Positions 7,982 to 10,583 of a stretch of DNA of 10,583 nucleotides are shown here, piece after piece; the first letter of the stretch is position 1; every line of letters begins with the position of its first letter. The stretch covers positions 165,042-175,624 of the forward strand of contig JBBHKE010000597.1 in assembly GCA_037447655.1 (NCBI GenBank), in the 5' to 3' direction. The notes under the pieces are model-generated. The model ran no database searches, was not told where the DNA came from, and saw nothing but the letters and a program-made list of their open reading frames with translations. The translations under genes and the position numbers were made by a program. The DNA is from Zygnema cylindricum. Its lineage: Eukaryota; Streptophyta; Zygnematophyceae; Zygnematales; Zygnemataceae.

Positions 7982-8042
7982 CTAGGATTTAATCTCAAGT
8001 CCTACAAAGTACAGAGTAATTGTCTGCCTTATCCGCCAAGTC
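7982..8042 (-). other. tRNA-like relic in the element C LTR
   Basis: Positioned 158 bases into its LTR, close to the tRNA-like stretch about 151 bases into the element A LTR. The minus strand has CTTGGCGGATAAGGCAGAC, resembling an A-box/D-arm, and GAGATTAAATCCTAGTC, resembling a decayed B-box/T-arm. It is weaker than the copy at 6946-7006 and gains support mainly from that alignment. Confidence 0.35.
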
Positions 8043-8340
8043 GTAGAAAGAATCGTTACGAGTGTAGGGTTCGATACATTATTAAACATGTACAACGCTA
8101 ATTATACCATTTAACAGAATGAAACGAAACTCGCACACAAGACGAAAAAATGCGGCGCGCTGCGTAATTAAACGGGCGCCAAAAAAAGATGCAATTTCAT
8201 CGAACGGCTAGCATGAGCGCTGAAAGACCAGAATGGTTCTCTTGCCGACTTACACCCAAGAATCCACAAAATGACATGTGGCAACACCTCATTGAAGGCA
8301 TAAGAAAGAGGAGACAAAACTATGGCGTCGGACATAGATG

Positions 8341-8423
8341 GTACCACCTCTTTAGTGGTGTCGTACAACTGTCGTACATCCGCCGTACAAATTATGTGGC
8401 AGGAAGTATTTTATGTACAGTAC
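8341..8423. promoter_or_regulatory. GTAC cluster in the element C LTR
   Basis: GTAC occurs at 8341, 8363, 8374, 8385, 8415 and 8420. The GTCGTACAA context recurs in the element A cluster, so the cluster appears to be ancestral to this LTR family. SBP/SPL-type binding is an inference from the core motif. Confidence 0.4.
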
Positions 8424-8664
8424 TTTAGAGTCCTCCTATTAGCGGAGGGTATAGTAGATAGGCTTTCTAAGTAGGTTAGTCTAAGACTTAGCCTTTTTAT
8501 GATAGTTTTGAAGCCCTCTCTCCCAAAGGCCATCTGTATATATCAGTTGTCTTTGAACAGCCATAACTCACTGCTCAAAGGAGCAAATTTGGTGATTCTT
8601 CTTCCGTTCGACTCAGGGGAGTCTTATCCTCAAAGGGGTGAGGCTAGATAGAGTTTTTACCTGC

Positions 8665-8748
8665 CTCGGTGGCAGATAATCATTGATGAATTATAGTGGG
8701 TCAGGGCTCGGTGGCAAATAATCCTTGATGAATTATAGTGGGTCATGG
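8665..8748. repeat. Two tandem 42-bp units in the element C LTR
   Basis: Units 8665-8706 and 8707-8748 both begin CTCGGTGGCA and contain TTGATGAATTATAGTGGGTCA. They differ at three positions by direct comparison. The element A LTR has no matching second unit, so the duplication arose in the C lineage after the two LTRs split. Confidence 0.85.
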
Positions 8749-8810
8749 TTATCCTAGATGCTTTCTTTGAGCTGTTAATTCTGTAGGACTATGAAGTCCA
8801 CAGAGTTTCA

Positions 8811-9575
8811 CTTCTTGTGCTTGACAATATCAGCTCATAGTGGTTACACTCGATATGTCCCACCGTGATCTGACACTTAAATACATCACACTGCTAATTA
8901 TTTTTCGAGAGGAAATATTAATAGTCTCCTCTTCTTCATATTTTTGATGTTGCGCCTTAGAATCAAACTATGTACATATCGACTTGAGTCCAATATAGAA
9001 ATCCTATGCATTACTTACCTACAATATTGCCCATGCTACAATCTAATATCACCATTAGCATAACGACTAACCTCGACAACAACAATATGTTAAGCGTTAC
9101 AGTGACCAGTAACCTTTAAATTAAAGGAGTAAAAATGCCTTCACTTGATCAATCTTCACGAAGTTGTGCGAAATTATAGGATTAGCATCCACGTAGATAT
9201 AGAAATGCACATGTTCGTCACCTCCACTTTCAACGTAAACTTTAAAATCAGATTTAACATGTAAAAAATTTACCCTGCCTAATATTTGTGAATGTCTAAA
9301 GCACCACATTTAGAACGTTTGCTTAATTGCTCCAGTCCGTAGGCGCCAATTTTGTCCTTCCGGCGAAATAATACCTTCATCTACCTTGAAGTACACTTCT
9401 CCTCTAAATTTTCTGAACAATTTCAACATCTATGTTATAGCCTTGTTTTTTACCAACAACAACAATTGCAATAATCATTGCGAATCAAATTCTACTATTG
9501 GTGCATAAGTTTTGTTATATGCAATTCATTCCCTTTGTTGAAAGCCTTTTCATACAAGGCACACTTTTATATTTC
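8811..9575 (-). pseudogene. pol: Element B' reverse transcriptase and connection fragment, YVDD changed to YVDA
   Basis: On the minus strand, from about 9560 downward, LV-stop-KGFQQRE then NKTYAPIVEFDS (9515-9480) match the copia KGFQQREG-DY and TFAPV-FDS blocks. After a shift, MIIAIVVVGKKQGYNIDVE holds the first catalytic Asp (9428-9430). RGEVYFKVDEG, then GAIKQTF as the decayed YGLKQAP motif, then KSDFKVYVESGGDEHVHF lead to YVDA at 9195-9184. The second Asp of the universal YVDD motif is thus Ala. Around 8935-8855 KIISSVMYLSVRSR and DI match the connection motif GSL-YL-TRPDI. Many stops and frame changes make it non-functional. The beginning of RT is missing because of a deletion near 9575. 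Confidence 0.88.
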
Positions 9576-10140
9576 ACTACTTCTCCCAATGCTCTTTCTT
9601 TGAAAGTCGCGAATTACACACGTAATTTGCGGTTAAAATGGAATCACTCCAAAAATAATTGTTTCGACCGGATCCATGGATCATGGAGCACACCATTTTT
9701 AAACGGGACGTTTTTTTATTCCATAATTTCGTTTGATTAGAGTGAGAATAGAGCGGTAAATTTATGCCAAAGGCCCTATTGCTTATAATATTCCTCAAAG
9801 ACCGTGCATTCTTCACCATTGTCTTATCTAATCGATTTAAGTTTTATTTCCCATGTCTTTCAGCCACAACAAGACATTCTTGGAACCTTTCAAAAGCTTT
9901 GTATTTTTTCTTAGTAACATCACCCAAGGAAATCGCTTGAAATCGTCAACGAGATCCATAATATATCGAATACCCCCAATAGTCTCCGACTTAACATCAC
10001 CACATAAATCGACGTGAGCTAGTTTGAGCGGATGTTGTGATGCATCGGATTCTTTGCCTGATGGGGCTTTCGAATGAGTCTCCCCTTATTAAATCCCTCA
10101 CATCCGTTAATTTTTTCTCTTGACGCGATGGCACTACTCC
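9576..10140 (-). pseudogene. pol: Element B' integrase fragment, broken
   Basis: On the minus strand, CEGFNKG (about 10104-10084) may be the second half of the zinc site. After a shift, LKLAHVDLCGDVKSETIGG carries the first catalytic Asp at 10010-10008, followed by IRYIMDLVDDFKRFPWV, the conserved block before the integrase core centre. Then KAFERFQECLVVAERHGK, a stop, a frame break in place of the LDNG motif, and NGEECTVFEEYYKQ. The region expected to hold the catalytic Glu (the QNGVAER-type motif) is too decayed to identify. It ends with MIHGSGRNNYFWSDSILTA and NYVCNSR, the usual segment after the core. The integrase C-terminus is missing; RT homology starts within about 20 bases of 9575. 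Confidence 0.87.
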
Positions 10141-10249
10141 TTGTCCAAGCGAGATGCCGACATATGCCTCAAGCTTGCTGACATATGTCGAGCTTGAGGC
10201 AGGGAAAGTAAGCTATGTTGTTGAAATATTGGTATGTCGGTTGGACAAG
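10140..10249. repeat. Compound inverted and direct repeat
   Basis: Outer arms CTTGTCCAA (10140-10148) and TTGGACAAG (10241-10249) are exact inverse complements. Next inward, CCGACATA (10157-10164) pairs with TATGTCGG (10233-10240). The inner arms TGCCTCAAGCT (10165-10175) and AGCTTGAGGCA (10191-10201) are perfect over 11 bp. CATATG also recurs 21 bp apart (10161 and 10182), marking an imperfect 21-bp direct repeat. On the minus strand one frame reads RHMSAS, LRHMSAS, RLDK, which resembles the GHMS part of a copia pre-integrase domain, so part of this may be duplicated B' coding sequence. Confidence 0.7.
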
Positions 10250-10583
10250 AGGTTCGGAATGCACTCAAAAGTCACAAATTTCACAAGGAGAAAGTGAATT
10301 TGAACTCAAATCATAACAAGCTCAAATTACATACATAGATTTCTCATGAACATAAGCTAGAGATAATACATAACCTTAGAAAAGGAAACTCACATTAATA
10401 GTCATACATTGATTCTACATTTGTTCCTCAATAATTTATCCTTGATTAATTCCAATTCTGTAACAGGATCTCCTACCTCTCAGAAAATCCCATTACTACA
10501 AACAATTCCAACCACACATTCCACACATTGGAAAACACACATCCACATTTGACAACACTCACATAAGGATAAACTTTAAATTA
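10250..10583. other. Unassigned AT-rich right end
   Basis: No coding region, RNA gene or known repeat was recognised on either strand. A-rich and CACA-containing runs dominate (for example ACACATTCCACACATTGG near 10513). A copia gag or protease belonging to B' would be expected on the minus strand near here, but no motif was found. Confidence 0.45.

Larger units (their letters stand above)
7683..8810 (+). mobile_element. Element C: 3' remnant of a second, related copia element
   Basis: It holds the last 141 bp of an internal region (7683-7823) and a complete LTR (7824-8810). The rest of C is not in the window. The left edge coincides exactly with the CA end of the element A LTR, as expected if A inserted into C near the end of its RNase H region. 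The right edge, at 8811, abuts minus-strand pol sequence of element B'. Confidence 0.8.
7824..8810 (+). mobile_element. 3' LTR of element C (987 bp)
   Basis: It starts TGTTGAAAAG after the polypurine tract and ends CAGAGTTTCA, matching the ends and internal order of the element A LTR. It is 99 bp longer, partly because of a 42-bp tandem duplication at 8665-8748. A short (AGGGAG)3 run lies at 7931-7948. The tRNA-like region at 7982-8042, a CpG-rich stretch around 8050-8230 and a GTAC cluster at 8341-8423 occupy equivalent places. The 66- and 79-codon frames inside it overlap on opposite strands and have no recognisable domain. Confidence 0.84.
8811..10213 (-). mobile_element. Element B': heavily decayed copia pol on the minus strand
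   Basis: Read right to left, this holds pieces of integrase, then reverse transcriptase and the start of the connection domain, in copia order. Gag, protease, RNase H and LTRs of B' are not recognised in the window. Its right (upstream) limit is uncertain, somewhere between 10100 and 10213. Its left limit meets the CA end of the element C LTR, suggesting C inserted here and displaced the RNase H part to beyond the window. The sequence is more scrambled than element A, consistent with B' being the oldest layer. Confidence 0.87.

Noticed and set aside
8189-8428. 79-codon + strand frame within the C LTR, with a 66-codon frame opposite
   Set aside because: It lies wholly inside the LTR, aligns to non-coding A LTR sequence with indels, and shows no domain.
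8827-8840. Stretch resembling a primer-binding site (TATCAGCTCATAG) just after the C LTR
   Set aside because: The LTR end is better set at 8810, where the homology to the A LTR stops at CA. The same bases read as decayed B' pol on the minus strand, and a PBS is not expected after a 3' LTR.
9498-9740. 80-codon + strand frame
   Set aside because: It is the complement of B' integrase and RT pieces, which are clearly recognisable on the minus strand.
10216-10557. A 342-bp segment with TGTTGT...ACAACA ends, like a small solo LTR
   Set aside because: The flanking five bases differ (AGCTA and CTCAC), so no target-site duplication supports it, and its left part lies within the compound repeat.
1-10583. 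CRISPR arrays, bacterial operons or phage genes
   Set aside because: No regularly spaced identical repeats, no Shine-Dalgarno-led gene series, and all recognisable proteins are plant-type copia domains.

Overview
The window looks like intergenic DNA of a land plant, most likely a flowering plant. I see no host gene. It is AT-rich and almost wholly built from Ty1/copia-type LTR retrotransposons, all broken by stops and frameshifts. The plant call rests on the copia domain order (gag, protease, integrase, reverse transcriptase, RNase H), on LTRs of about 0.9 to 1.5 kb starting TG and ending CA, and on telobox- and RY-like motifs. The species cannot be named from the sequence.

Layout. 1-1044 is unassigned AT-rich DNA with no recognisable 5' LTR or primer-binding site. 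1045-6794 is the gag-pol of element A on the + strand: gag, zinc knuckle, protease, then after a 1.55-kb interruption pre-integrase, integrase, reverse transcriptase and RNase H. 2355-3900 is a non-coding insertion with TG/CA ends and a perfect 5-bp target duplication (AAAAG), best read as a solo LTR of an unrelated family. 6795-7682 is the 3' LTR of A. 7683-7823 is the last 141 bp of the internal region of a related element C, followed by its 3' LTR (7824-8810). From 8811 to at least about 10140 the minus strand carries a third copia pol, element B', read right to left from integrase to the RT/RNase H connection. 10140-10250 is a repeat-rich, hairpin-forming stretch and 10251-10583 is unassigned.

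The simplest history is four nested layers: B' is oldest, C inserted in B' next to 8811, A inserted in C next to 7683, and the solo LTR is left from a later insertion in A. Each junction is supported by TG/CA LTR ends, and the A/C junction also by exact length agreement. Nothing here should encode a working transposition machinery. The best preserved part is the YVDD-to-RNase H half of A (5769-6737), which is open for 322 codons with all four RNase H acidic residues.

The most interesting non-coding signals lie in the LTRs: an RY plus telobox cluster in the solo LTR, GTAC clusters in all three LTRs, CpG-rich blocks, and a degraded antisense tRNA-like cloverleaf at the same offset in the two copia LTRs.
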